Positions 43,901-51,806 of a stretch of 64,000 bases of DNA are shown here, one piece after another (the first letter of the stretch is position 1; each line of letters starts with the position of its first letter). The notes beneath the pieces were generated by a model, which did no database searches, was not told where the DNA came from, and worked only from the letters and a program-made list of their open reading frames with translations. The position numbers and the translations under genes were made by a program. Source of the stretch: Nocardia carnea NBRC 14403 (GTDB lineage Bacteria; Actinomycetota; Actinomycetes; Mycobacteriales; Mycobacteriaceae); NCBI RefSeq assembly GCF_000308515.1, contig NZ_BAFV01000020.1, positions 1 to 64,000 on the forward strand. The letters are read 5' to 3'.

Positions 43901-44930
43901 GGTCAAGGACCTCATCCAGACCCGGTTGGAAATGCGGCTCGGTGACCTCACCGATACGGTATTCAGCGCCCATCGTGCCGTCGTCGCTTCGGTTCCGCCG
44001 AACCGGCCGGGCCGGTGTATCTCGGCCGAGGGTCTGCATATGATCACGGCTCTGCCGCGTACCGACGGCAACGGCGATGCCGACACTGCCGCTGCCGGGC
44101 TCGGCGCGACGATCACCCAGGTGAGTCAGACGTTCACCGGACGACGCGCACCCGAGGTGCGACTGCTCCCGAGCCAGGTGACCATGCCCGAAATCCTGGC
44201 TCGGATTCCACCTCCGGCGAATCTGGCCGAACGACTACGAGTGCCGTTCGGAATCCGCGAATCCGACCTGGGCCCTGCCGTAGTGGATTTCGGAGTATCC
44301 ACCCATTTCATGGTCCTCGGATCCTCGGGAAGTGGGAAGTCGACCGTGCTCGGGGCGTTGCTGGAGTCCATCCGGAATCGTTTCACTCCGGATCAGGCGC
44401 GGGTGCTGCTGATCGACTACCGTCGGCGGCATATGGACGCGGTGCCCGAAGAACAGTCGATCGGGTATCTGACCAGCAACCGCGATCTGGTACAGGATCT
44501 GCCGTTCGTTGCGCAGAAACTGCGTGCTCGGCGGCCCCCGGAAGGGGTTACCTCCCAGCAGTTGAAGGAGCGCTCCTGGTGGACCGGACCGGAGATCTTC
44601 GTGGTGGTCGACGATTACCATATGGTCGTTCAGCGTGGGCAGGTGAATCCGCTCGACGCACTGAAGGAACTCATCGTCGACGGCCGCGATACCGGCTTTC
44701 ACCTGATCGCCGCGCGCAGTATCGCCCAGGCCGACTCGGCCATGTACGACAGCGTGCTCGGACAGGTGAAGAACCTGAACTCCTCGGGTTTGATCATGGA
44801 CGGGACCAGGATGGACGGAATGCTCATCGGTGATGTGAAACCCACCAAACAGCCAGTGGGCCGCGGCATTCTGGTGGAGCCGCTCTCGTCGACCAAAGAC
44901 CTGGTCCAGTCGGCTTGGGCCCCTGAATAA
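40920..44930 (+). CDS. eccC: ESX FtsK/SpoIIIE-type motor ATPase EccC
   Basis: A 1336-residue single-chain EccC that recognises substrates and powers export. Two Met-rich membrane segments (about 40-95) precede the DUF domain and three ATPase domains. Walker A motifs are intact in all three: GATGSGKS (483-490), GGPQSGKS (832-839) and GSSGSGKS (K1140). It is not split into EccCa/EccCb as in ESX-1. The third domain should bind the C-terminal signal of the EsxB-like protein, whose own motif is altered here. It ends at 44930; the PE gene follows after a 124-base gap with operator A7. Confidence 0.97.
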   Translation: MTATRRFVRPARMVRGPKAPAVTELRLQPPTELPRPVPMSRIKMIMPVIMVLAMVGMMAMMFSGGRTMSPMMMMFPMMMIVSMFGMLGGTLGGSGGANSTAAGLNEERKDYLRSITDNRKTVHEAETELYEYLSYTHPGPMGLNRLVGGNRMWEVQVANPQFLRVRMGRGRIANQVRVIVPEAAPTSDLDPVGVVELTRFAKAYSTVGGMPVAINLLSAPLVGLDGDPAAVAGLARAMIAEITVLHGPDQVAVAAVLNDPDSPEWSWLKWLPHTQHPSETDAIGSSRMVYRTVAELRTKVLAGLNRGPFSANNEPTMDKSHFVLIVESGGANTDRDISGIDGCTWLRLGESEQSLPRSLRFGIGDDYTLEEITTRGARLVGTADSMSVPHVTAVARRLSPYRLSTVVEAVAAEQASGSTSWEDLVGITDPGNIRVDRQWPSRRDADRNRLNIPFGYDPTGQPVFLDIKESAEEGMGPHGMCIGATGSGKSEFLRTLVLSAVAQHSPDVLNLLLVDFKGGATFLGFDRLSHVTAVVTNMEEEADLVTRMEDVINGEMARRQRILRDAGNFASVADYEKAREQGAQFEPLPTLLIILDEFAELLEQHPSFSKLFVAIGRLGRSLRIHLLLSSQKVPANRMGELEAHLSYRIALRTNQTSDSRDAIGTADAYHLPKKPGSGYLRVGAGDLQRFQAAYVGAPYSAPAQATASSAQRARRPGGGYKPPQRFTAARIVESRAVQVVEPVAAPEPEDNDSEPVTVMETVLQQFARHGRPAHKMWLPPLGVPPTLDRLSQAVEPGTLRLPWAIIDKPRQQRQDVWSVDLSGAGGHAAVVGGPQSGKSTALQTLILSAALTHTPEQVQFYCFDFSGGLSALRTLPHVGAVASARDVDRIRRTFALLRNLLASRQSLFDHLGIDSMREFRRRRATPEGTAELSSYGDDYGDVFVVVDGWDIGFTVNGPYYDEYMPIMETIALQGLNYGIHLVAGSSRWAAIRPAVKDLIQTRLEMRLGDLTDTVFSAHRAVVASVPPNRPGRCISAEGLHMITALPRTDGNGDADTAAAGLGATITQVSQTFTGRRAPEVRLLPSQVTMPEILARIPPPANLAERLRVPFGIRESDLGPAVVDFGVSTHFMVLGSSGSGKSTVLGALLESIRNRFTPDQARVLLIDYRRRHMDAVPEEQSIGYLTSNRDLVQDLPFVAQKLRARRPPEGVTSQQLKERSWWTGPEIFVVVDDYHMVVQRGQVNPLDALKELIVDGRDTGFHLIAARSIAQADSAMYDSVLGQVKNLNSSGLIMDGTRMDGMLIGDVKPTKQPVGRGILVEPLSSTKDLVQSAWAPE

Positions 44931-44961
44931 CGACCGCGCCCGGCGGACCGCTCAGTGGGAC

Positions 44962-44977
44962 TCTCCAGTGCTGGGAA
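44962..44977. promoter_or_regulatory. Palindromic operator A7
   Basis: TCTCCAGTGCTGGGAA fits operator A with one change in the left arm, 78 bases before the PE start. It suggests separate control of the PE-PPE-esx genes. Confidence 0.55.
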
Positions 44978-45054
44978 TGGCCTAGCGTTCTCTCTGTACT
45001 GTTCTGTTACCGCAACCCGGTGACAGGCGTGGAGATTGATCGATCGGAGCCTCG

Positions 45055-45390
45055 ATGATCCCTATCCAAATCACTCCTGATCTGCTGCCGGCAATCAGCG
45101 CGGGATTCGCTGCCCAGGAAGCCAATCTGGTCGGTACGATTCAGACCACGGCGTCGGAGTTGGGGCCGGAACCCACCGGACCTCATATGCCGGGCTTGCT
45201 CATGTCGGTCGGCTTCGGTGTCTTCGGGGCAGTATTGACCAGTCTTCTGGGCGCCGGCAGCGCCGAAAAGCTCGACGGTGTCGCCAGAATTGTTCCGGCC
45301 GCCGGTGCCTTCAAGGCGACGGATACTGCCGGGGGTGTGTCGGTCGCCGCGGTCGGTGATTCTGTAGCGCCTTCTGTATTCGGAAACTGA
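45055..45390 (+). CDS. PE-family protein
   Basis: A 111-residue protein at the position of the PE gene in ESX loci. Two helices rich in Ala/Gly are separated by a turn. The C-terminal part has FKATD at 86-90 where the export signal YxxxD/E is expected, so phenylalanine replaces tyrosine. It should pair with the PPE protein encoded 27 bases downstream and be read by EccC. The sequence is far from mycobacterial PE proteins, and the assignment rests on length, helices and gene order. Confidence 0.72.
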   Translation: MIPIQITPDLLPAISAGFAAQEANLVGTIQTTASELGPEPTGPHMPGLLMSVGFGVFGAVLTSLLGAGSAEKLDGVARIVPAAGAFKATDTAGGVSVAAVGDSVAPSVFGN

Positions 45391-45417
45391 TCGAGCTCGT
45401 CGCGGAGTGAGGGTGCT

Positions 45418-46842
45418 ATGCCATTCTTCGAGTACTTCGCGCTGGAACCGATCCAGAATCGGGAGCTGATCGACAGTGGGCCCGGTGCGGCTCCCATGTA
45501 CGACGCTGCACGTGCCTACTCGACGGTGGACTACGCACTCGAATCGGCAGCGGCCGGTACCGAAGGTCTGCTGAAAGATCTGGCGGAGGCATGGCCCGGT
45601 GGATTGAGTTCCCAGCGTGCGCAGTCGGCATTCGCCGAACACAATCAGTGGGTGCGTGACCAAGCTCGGATCTCGGCGCAGGTCGCCGCTCTGGCCGCTC
45701 GTGGGGTGAGTTTGCACAACGCGGCACTCACGGCGATGCCGCCCAAGTTCGAGATCGAGTTGGTGATGGCGGCGCTGGCGGCAACAGCCGCGGTGATGGC
45801 CGTCAGCGGACCTATTGCCACCGCCGGTGCCGGACCGGTATCCGCGGCGGCAGCACTGGTTTTCGCTCCGGCGAGTGCGGCTCACGCGCTGTTGGAGGCG
45901 AAGTATGAAGAGCTGAGGATCCGTGCCGCCGGTGCCATGATGGGCTACGAGATCGGAGCTGTGGGACTGCTCGTGGATCTGGCCGCGACGGCGGGTTCGC
46001 TCACGCCGCCGCCGCCGATCGCGATGCCGGGGCCGGGGCCGGGGCCGGCGCCGCCCGGTCCGCAGGTGACCGACCTGTTGAACAACTTGATCGACAAAGG
46101 GCCCGATAGTCCGTATATCCCCACCGACTCCGGTCCCGGCCCGGGGCCGGGACCGGGTAGTCCCGAATCCCCCGGTGGTGGACCGGAATCGGCCGGTGGT
46201 GGATCGGAATCCGGTGGTGACGCCGGGAATTCCGGCCCTGGCGGCGAAGGGCCGGATTCGGGGCCCTCGGGATTGGACCAGCAACCGCTGACCGACCCGC
46301 AACAACCACCGGCGCCCCAGTCCGGTTATGGTTCCGGCCTCGACGGTTACGGGACGGACTCTTCGACATCCACTCCGCTACTCGGTGTTTCCGCGGAGTC
46401 GACCACTCTGGCCGCTCTCAACGGTGGCGCCGGAGCGCTGACCGGATACGGACTGGTCCGGGGTGGGGTCGGTGCTATGCCGGGCGCGGCAACGGGTTTC
46501 CGGTTGCCCACAGGTTGGACTCCCGGGTCGGGTGCCGCTTTCGGTGCACCCAGTGCCGCGTCGGCCCCGTCCGCCGTGCCCGCGCGCAATGCCGCGAAGC
46601 GGGTATCGGCGCCGACCACGCAGATGCGGCGACGGCGGGACGAGGACGAGAGAAGCGGGAAGGTTTTCACCCCGGGGGAGCAATACGAGGTTCCGGAACT
46701 GGAACGGCCACCGGCGATCGGAGTGATCGAGTACCAGGACGAAGAACCGGATATCGACCCGACCGCGGACTCCTCACTCGTGGGAGTACTGGATCGGTTG
46801 GACGAAGTATCCGAACCGGAGAATGGATTCAGCGCCCGGTGA
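45418..46842 (+). CDS. PPE-family protein
   Basis: A 474-residue protein. Residues 1-175 form a PPE-like helical domain with WPG at 59-61 (the WxG turn) and a hydrophobic EspG-contacting tip around 110-160 (MAALAATAAVMAVSG). A Gly/Pro-rich region follows, with GPGPGP repeats (near 200-250), and an acidic C-terminus. The N-terminal Pro-Pro-Glu itself is not conserved. EspG, encoded three genes later, is its expected chaperone, and the PE protein its partner. Confidence 0.8.
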   Translation: MPFFEYFALEPIQNRELIDSGPGAAPMYDAARAYSTVDYALESAAAGTEGLLKDLAEAWPGGLSSQRAQSAFAEHNQWVRDQARISAQVAALAARGVSLHNAALTAMPPKFEIELVMAALAATAAVMAVSGPIATAGAGPVSAAAALVFAPASAAHALLEAKYEELRIRAAGAMMGYEIGAVGLLVDLAATAGSLTPPPPIAMPGPGPGPAPPGPQVTDLLNNLIDKGPDSPYIPTDSGPGPGPGPGSPESPGGGPESAGGGSESGGDAGNSGPGGEGPDSGPSGLDQQPLTDPQQPPAPQSGYGSGLDGYGTDSSTSTPLLGVSAESTTLAALNGGAGALTGYGLVRGGVGAMPGAATGFRLPTGWTPGSGAAFGAPSAASAPSAVPARNAAKRVSAPTTQMRRRRDEDERSGKVFTPGEQYEVPELERPPAIGVIEYQDEEPDIDPTADSSLVGVLDRLDEVSEPENGFSAR

Positions 46843-46882
46843 ATCGGCCGGGGTTCACTGGAGTATCGGAAGGAATAGCATC

Positions 46883-47305
46883 ATGGCTGGTAGCGGTAAT
46901 TTCACTCGGGCCGACGAAACAACTCTTATGGATTTCGCCAATGGGATGAACGGGCCGTTGCAGACGCTCGAGCGTAATCTCGGGGAACTCGGCGGTTCGC
47001 AGAACCTCCTCCAAGAGGCATTCAAGGGGCAGGCCGGTGGTGCGGTTTTCAATGCTTTCGGCAATGTCCTGGACACGGGCAAGCAGCTTGCTTCATACAT
47101 CGAGCAGATCTTGAACATGATTCAAACTTCGGCCGGGGAGTTCGCCCACGAGGATGCGGCGGCCTTGCGGACGATGCTCAGCGGTATGGAAGACGGTGGG
47201 CTTACGGACGGGGGCGTCGCTACGGGGGGTGCCAGCGGCACATGGACCGACGGAACGTTCGAACAGAACTGGGATCCGACGAAGGTGAAGGGGGACTGGA
47301 ACTGA
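46883..47305 (+). CDS. WXG100 (EsxB-like) protein with FxG turn
   Basis: A 140-residue ESX substrate, upstream member of the esx pair. The helical hairpin has FKG (47-49) where WxG is expected, and FAHED (87-91) where YxxxD/E is expected. A 40-residue tail rich in Gly/Trp/Asp (GTWTDG...NWDPTK...DWN) extends it beyond the usual 100 residues, and the tryptophans there are unusual. ATG 46883 has a GAAGGAAT ribosome-binding site. It should pair with the following EsxA-like protein and present its tail to EccC. Confidence 0.85.
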   Translation: MAGSGNFTRADETTLMDFANGMNGPLQTLERNLGELGGSQNLLQEAFKGQAGGAVFNAFGNVLDTGKQLASYIEQILNMIQTSAGEFAHEDAAALRTMLSGMEDGGLTDGGVATGGASGTWTDGTFEQNWDPTKVKGDWN

Positions 47306-47369
47306 TCGCTGATCACCGACCTGTCGTCGGCGTCCGTACACACTCCCAAGAGAGAAGGGTTTATTTCCG

Positions 47370-47672
47370 ATGAGCCAGCCTATTTATACCGACAGAAACA
47401 CCATTATGGAGGCTTTGGGCAAGGTGAAGACCGTTGTCACCGATATGGAGTCGAACATCGCGACTCTGAATCAAAAGGCGGCCGACCTCCTGGCGTACGA
47501 TTTCCAGGGTGCCGGCGCCGGCGGTTACGAGAGCGTCGCGAACGAGTTGGACCGGCGTCTCAAGGCCTACGATCAGAGCATCAAGAATCTCGACAAGTCG
47601 ACAGAAGGTGCTGCTGATCTGATCGGTAACGCGGATCAAACGGTCGCCAGGATGTTCCGGAATCTTCTGTGA
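47370..47672 (+). CDS. WXG100 (EsxA-like) protein with FxG turn
   Basis: A 100-residue WXG100 protein, partner of the preceding one. The two helices are joined by YDFQGAGAGG, with FQG (45-47) in place of WxG. No YxxxD/E is present, as is normal for the EsxA-side member. The AGAGAGAAGGG site is well placed. EspG begins 13 bases after its stop. Confidence 0.88.
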   Translation: MSQPIYTDRNTIMEALGKVKTVVTDMESNIATLNQKAADLLAYDFQGAGAGGYESVANELDRRLKAYDQSIKNLDKSTEGAADLIGNADQTVARMFRNLL

Positions 47673-47685
47673 GGCGTGTGGTGGA

Positions 47686-48561
47686 TTGACCGACTATACG
47701 CCGGTCGGAATCGCCGTGGCGGAGGAATCCGGCGACCCTGTGTCGGTGGATCTGAATGTCGATGCCGCCCTTGTCCTCAAGGACATGGTCGGCATCGACA
47801 TCTACCCTCAGGTACTTGCGATCAGGCCGAATATCTTCCGGATCTCCGACCGCGACCGAGTCCGGGCCGCCGTCGTGGAACAGCTCACCGCGGACGGGAT
47901 CATCTCCGGTGGCGAGGTGGATCCGGTGGTGGCCGGGTGGTTGCGGTGCCTGGAACGTCCCGATACCGAGCTGGCTGTGCGAGTAGTCGATAACGGCCGC
48001 GGTGGTCATGCCGCGACGATGCTGCGTCTATCGCTTGTTCGTAGCGGAGAACGGCACGTCCTTGCCGTACGTTGCGACGACGAGGTCGTTATCCAGTCGG
48101 TGTTCCATAAGGGCTCGCAGCTCGATACGCTGACGGCAGTATTGGAATCGGTACTCGGTGAGTATCCGGTACTCGATTTCGACACTTTCACGTCGGCCGA
48201 AACCGAACCGGACGAGGCGCCCCAGGATCTGGACGGCGTGCGGGCCGGGCTCCGCGAATTGGGTGCCACACCGCGCACCGCGAATGCACTCATCCGCGCC
48301 TTCGGCGAGGTTGTCCGCCATGCCGAGGTACTCATGATCGAACATCGAGACGGCGGGGCCGAAACACCCGACTTCACAATCTGTATGAATGTGTTGGACA
48401 CGTTCTCCGGACGGTTCGTGATCACCCCCAGCGTGACGTTGGACGGTCGGAAGCGGAAGACGTTCCGGCCGGGTGACCGTGCGGCCCTGCACAGTGGTAT
48501 CAACACTCTGGCGGAGCTCCTGCCGGGGAGCAGTTGGTTCCATACCGCGCGCACCGGTTGA
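47686..48561 (+). CDS. espG: ESX secretion-associated chaperone EspG
   Basis: A 291-residue cytosolic protein of the EspG family, which binds the hydrophobic tip of PPE proteins and keeps PE-PPE pairs soluble until export. It has two related alpha/beta halves. The recognisable end is GRFVITPSVTLDGRKRKTFRPGDRAALHSGINTLAELLPGSSW. The start is TTG with weak upstream GGTGGA. Its place between the esx pair and the MinD-like gene equals that of espG2 in ESX-2. Confidence 0.85.
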   Translation: MTDYTPVGIAVAEESGDPVSVDLNVDAALVLKDMVGIDIYPQVLAIRPNIFRISDRDRVRAAVVEQLTADGIISGGEVDPVVAGWLRCLERPDTELAVRVVDNGRGGHAATMLRLSLVRSGERHVLAVRCDDEVVIQSVFHKGSQLDTLTAVLESVLGEYPVLDFDTFTSAETEPDEAPQDLDGVRAGLRELGATPRTANALIRAFGEVVRHAEVLMIEHRDGGAETPDFTICMNVLDTFSGRFVITPSVTLDGRKRKTFRPGDRAALHSGINTLAELLPGSSWFHTARTG

Positions 48562-48563
48562 CG

Positions 48564-48576
48564 TTCCAGTGCTGGA
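48564..48576. promoter_or_regulatory. Possible degenerate operator A8
   Basis: TTCCAGTGCTGGA has the central AGTGCT of A7 but one base fewer in each arm. It lies between espG and the MinD-like gene. It is included because of position; binding is doubtful. Confidence 0.3.
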
Positions 48577-48591
48577 TGAGAGGACGGTGAG

Positions 48592-50271
48592 ATGAACCGG
48601 GCACCGACAACCAACGGCGACGCTTCCGCGGCGCTCGCAAGGGGTGGGTACGACGCGTATTTCGCACAGCTCGAGGACCGTCCGTCGAACGGCCCCGTAC
48701 CGGCGTCCGCGAGTTCGTCCGGTGCCTCGGTGAGCGAAGGTCCTCCGGTGTCCGGGCCACAGCCTCCGGAGCCCGGTGCCGGCGAGCCTGCTTCCCCAGA
48801 GGCCGGCCTTTCCTCCTCACAGAATATCGCCGCGCCGCAGCCGAATACGTCGTCTTCGGCGGTATCCGCCCCGGCGCCACAACCCGCTACGGCGGCCCCC
48901 GCTGATCCGAATGGGGTCTCCGACGGTGAGCTGGCCGAGCTGCGCCGACGGGCGGCCGATGCGCATCAGCAAGCAGCCGAGGCCGAACGGCAGGCGATAG
49001 CGCAACGTCAACAACAAGGAATGCCGGGCCTGGGCCCCGCCGTGGCCGGTCCCACCGGCCACGAGCCTGATCGGCCCGCCACAGCGGAGACCACGCACGG
49101 ACCCGCGCAACCCGGTGCCGGTATCGCACCTCCGGCGTCCACGAACTATTCCGCATACGCGAACCCGGCTGTATCACCCGGCGCCTACAGCGGATACGGT
49201 GCCTCGCCGGGCCCCGCGCCGGCGTATGCCGCGACGGACCCTTCGCGGGTTCCCGACCGCGTCAATCGGCAGGCCTACGAAAGCACCGGCCGCATCGAGG
49301 TATTACCGCCCGCGCTTGCGTCTGCGGAGCTGTTGGCCGAGATCGCCGCGGTCCGGCAAGCGCATCTGCGTTCCAACAAGGGTGTGCGCGGGGCGCTCAA
49401 CAAGGTCGGTTTCAATCTCGGGCTTTCACCTGCCGAACAGCGCGCCGAAAGCCGCCGGACCCAGATCCGCCGCCAGCTCACCGCGCCGTACCAAATTGCC
49501 GTAGTGAGCGTGAAGGGCGGCGTCGGCCGCACCACGACCGCCGCCGGGCTCGGGTCGACCTTCGCCAAGCTGCGGCCCGATCGGGTGGTCGCCATAGACG
49601 CCAACCCGGATTTCGGTGATCTGTCCAGTCGTACGGCCAGGCACCAATACGGGCTCTCCCTACGCGATCTCGCCGCGGCGGGGGAACGGCTGGACTCGTT
49701 TTCCGCCGTTCACTCCTACACCGCGGTCAATACCGCGGACCTGGCTGTGGTCGCATCGCCCTGGAACACCGACGCGGGCGAGGCCCTGTCGGGCGACGAG
49801 TACCGGCGCGGCGTGGAGATACTGCGGCGCCATTACAATCTGCTCGTGGTCGACTGTGGAACCGGAGTGCTCGATTCGTCGACGAACAGTGTCCTGCACA
49901 CAAGTGACGCGGTAGTCGTGGTAACTCCGGCGACTGTAGGCGGCGTCACCGGCGCGGTCGCCACGCTGAACTGGCTCAGTTCGCACGGTTTCGATCATCT
50001 GATCGGGAACTCGGTGGTCGCGATCGTGCGACAACATCCGGTCAAACCCACCGTGGATGTCGAAGCCATCGAGAAACTGTTCGCTTCGGCCCAGCGGCCG
50101 ACGGTGCAGATACCGTTCGATCCGCATCTCGCCGAGGGCAGCGAGATAGATCTGCGTATGTTGCAGAAGGAAACCGCGCTGGCATTCGAAGATCTGGCAG
50201 CAGGTTTGGCCGATGACTTCCCCGGCTATCTGGCCGAGCCGTCCGGTGGTGACCCCGGAGCCATGCGGTGA
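48592..50271 (+). CDS. espI: MinD/ParA-like ATPase of ESX loci (EspI type)
   Basis: A 559-residue protein. Residues 1-230 are Pro/Ala-rich and disordered; from about 240 there is a MinD/ParA-like domain with the deviant Walker A KGGVGRTT at 308-315 and the switch segment VVDCGTG near 420. Rv3876 (EspI) and Rv3888c of ESX-2 have this form; EspI dampens ESX-1 when ATP is low. It occupies the Rv3888c position between espG and eccD, and its stop overlaps the eccD start. Whether it regulates secretion or positions the machine is not known for this type. Confidence 0.85.
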   Translation: MNRAPTTNGDASAALARGGYDAYFAQLEDRPSNGPVPASASSSGASVSEGPPVSGPQPPEPGAGEPASPEAGLSSSQNIAAPQPNTSSSAVSAPAPQPATAAPADPNGVSDGELAELRRRAADAHQQAAEAERQAIAQRQQQGMPGLGPAVAGPTGHEPDRPATAETTHGPAQPGAGIAPPASTNYSAYANPAVSPGAYSGYGASPGPAPAYAATDPSRVPDRVNRQAYESTGRIEVLPPALASAELLAEIAAVRQAHLRSNKGVRGALNKVGFNLGLSPAEQRAESRRTQIRRQLTAPYQIAVVSVKGGVGRTTTAAGLGSTFAKLRPDRVVAIDANPDFGDLSSRTARHQYGLSLRDLAAAGERLDSFSAVHSYTAVNTADLAVVASPWNTDAGEALSGDEYRRGVEILRRHYNLLVVDCGTGVLDSSTNSVLHTSDAVVVVTPATVGGVTGAVATLNWLSSHGFDHLIGNSVVAIVRQHPVKPTVDVEAIEKLFASAQRPTVQIPFDPHLAEGSEIDLRMLQKETALAFEDLAAGLADDFPGYLAEPSGGDPGAMR

Positions 50272-51806
50272 CCGCAGTGCAGACGGCGCCGCCCTCCCCG
50301 TCCGGTGGCGCCGCCCCCGCTGAGGTCGCGCGCGCCCGGATCGCCGTGATGGTCGCCACCTATCAGGTGGATGTGGTGGTGCCGACCAAGTTCACCGTCG
50401 AAACCTTCATCGACGATCTGGTCGCGGTACTCGCGGACGCGATCGGTGATCCGGACGTGGATTTCAGCCCGCCGCAGGGGCAATGGAGTCTGGCGCGACC
50501 GGGCGAGCCGCCGATTCCGCGCTGGCGCAGTCTCGGCGACCACGATATCGTCGACGGAACGGTGCTGATGCTCGCGCCGGTCGAATCGGCGGAGGTTTTC
50601 ACGCCGGTGGTCGAGGACATCACCGACGCGCTGGCCCTCATCAACGAGCGCGAGTTCGCCGAGTTCGATCCCGATACCGCGGCCGTTGTGGGGCTGGTGG
50701 TCTTCGGAATCGGCGCGGTGGGAATCGCCACCATGCTGTCCTGGGCGTGGACCCGGACCGGGTCGCTGCTGTGGTGCGGTCTACCGGCGTTACTCCTCGG
50801 CGTGCTGTGCTGGGCGGCGGCCGTCGGGATCCGGGGCAGTGGGGCCAAACGCCGGATCTCGTTGGGCGCCGCACTTGCCGCACTTCCGCTGCTTTTCGCC
50901 GGCAGTGCGATGCTGGTGCCGCCGGCCTACGGTGAACCGGGACCGTTCGCACCGGCCAATATCGCGGCGGGTGCGGTGGTCACGGCCGTAGCGGCGATGG
51001 CGATGATGCGGCTGACGGGCTCGGGTATCGCGACCTTGATGGGTGTCTCGGTTCTCGGTATCACTGTCACCGTGACGGTACTGCCGCTGGCCTATTTCGA
51101 CCTCGCCACCCGGCAGGTGGCCGGCGGCGCAGTATTCGCCGGGTTGGTACTGCTCACCCTGGCGCCCCGGATCGCGGTGCTGATCGCCAGGATCCGGCCC
51201 CCGGATCTGCCCGACCCGGGCAACGAGGTGAACCCGGCGACGCTCACCGATATCTTCGATGCCGAAACCCACCGCGATATGGAGCAGAGCGCCGAGGATA
51301 CCGCCGCGGCCGAGCAGGCGCGGCAGGGCAACGAGGTCGGTATCGAGAGCCGGGCGCGGCTGGCAGTGACCAGCCTGCGCGGGCTCGTGGTGGCTATTTC
51401 GGCGCTGCTGTCGGTGTCGACCGTGGTCTGTGCGGCGGTGAGCCCGGGCGGTATCCGGGAGATAGTCATGGGCGCCGCGGTCGCCGGGATCCTGGCCATG
51501 CGTTCGCGCTGGTATCCCGATCGCGTACAGGCCATCGCCCTGATCACGGGGTCGTCCGTGACGGTGCTTGGTATTGCGTCCGTACTGGTCGGAGCCTACG
51601 GCACTCCCTTCGCGGGCCTGACGGTCGTGCTCATCGTGACGGTCATCGCCGCAGCCGCGCTGACCGCGGCGCTGCGTCTGCCCAGTAAACGGCTGACACC
51701 GGTCACCCGCAGGATCATCGATCTGATCGAGTACGCGCTGATTCTCGTCGTTCCCGTAATCGCCTTCTGGATCATGGGCGTCTACACCGCTATGCGAGGA
51801 ATCTGA
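50268..51806 (+). CDS. eccD: ESX membrane channel subunit EccD
   Basis: A 512-residue EccD. The N-terminal ubiquitin-like domain (about 20-105, ARIAVMVATYQVDVVVPTKFTVETFIDDL) faces the cytosol. About 11 membrane segments follow from residue 140. EccD dimers form most of the ESX membrane vestibule. The GTG start overlaps the preceding TGA, and the last base is shared with the mycP ATG, so translation is coupled. Confidence 0.96.
   Translation: MTAVQTAPPSPSGGAAPAEVARARIAVMVATYQVDVVVPTKFTVETFIDDLVAVLADAIGDPDVDFSPPQGQWSLARPGEPPIPRWRSLGDHDIVDGTVLMLAPVESAEVFTPVVEDITDALALINEREFAEFDPDTAAVVGLVVFGIGAVGIATMLSWAWTRTGSLLWCGLPALLLGVLCWAAAVGIRGSGAKRRISLGAALAALPLLFAGSAMLVPPAYGEPGPFAPANIAAGAVVTAVAAMAMMRLTGSGIATLMGVSVLGITVTVTVLPLAYFDLATRQVAGGAVFAGLVLLTLAPRIAVLIARIRPPDLPDPGNEVNPATLTDIFDAETHRDMEQSAEDTAAAEQARQGNEVGIESRARLAVTSLRGLVVAISALLSVSTVVCAAVSPGGIREIVMGAAVAGILAMRSRWYPDRVQAIALITGSSVTVLGIASVLVGAYGTPFAGLTVVLIVTVIAAAALTAALRLPSKRLTPVTRRIIDLIEYALILVVPVIAFWIMGVYTAMRGI

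Noticed and set aside
40920..44930. Split EccCa/EccCb as in ESX-1
   Set aside because: The frame is continuous for 1336 codons with three intact Walker A motifs.
46017..46160. GPGPGP-coding repeat in the PPE gene as a separate mobile or regulatory repeat
   Set aside because: It stays in frame and fits a flexible linker of low complexity, common in PPE tails.
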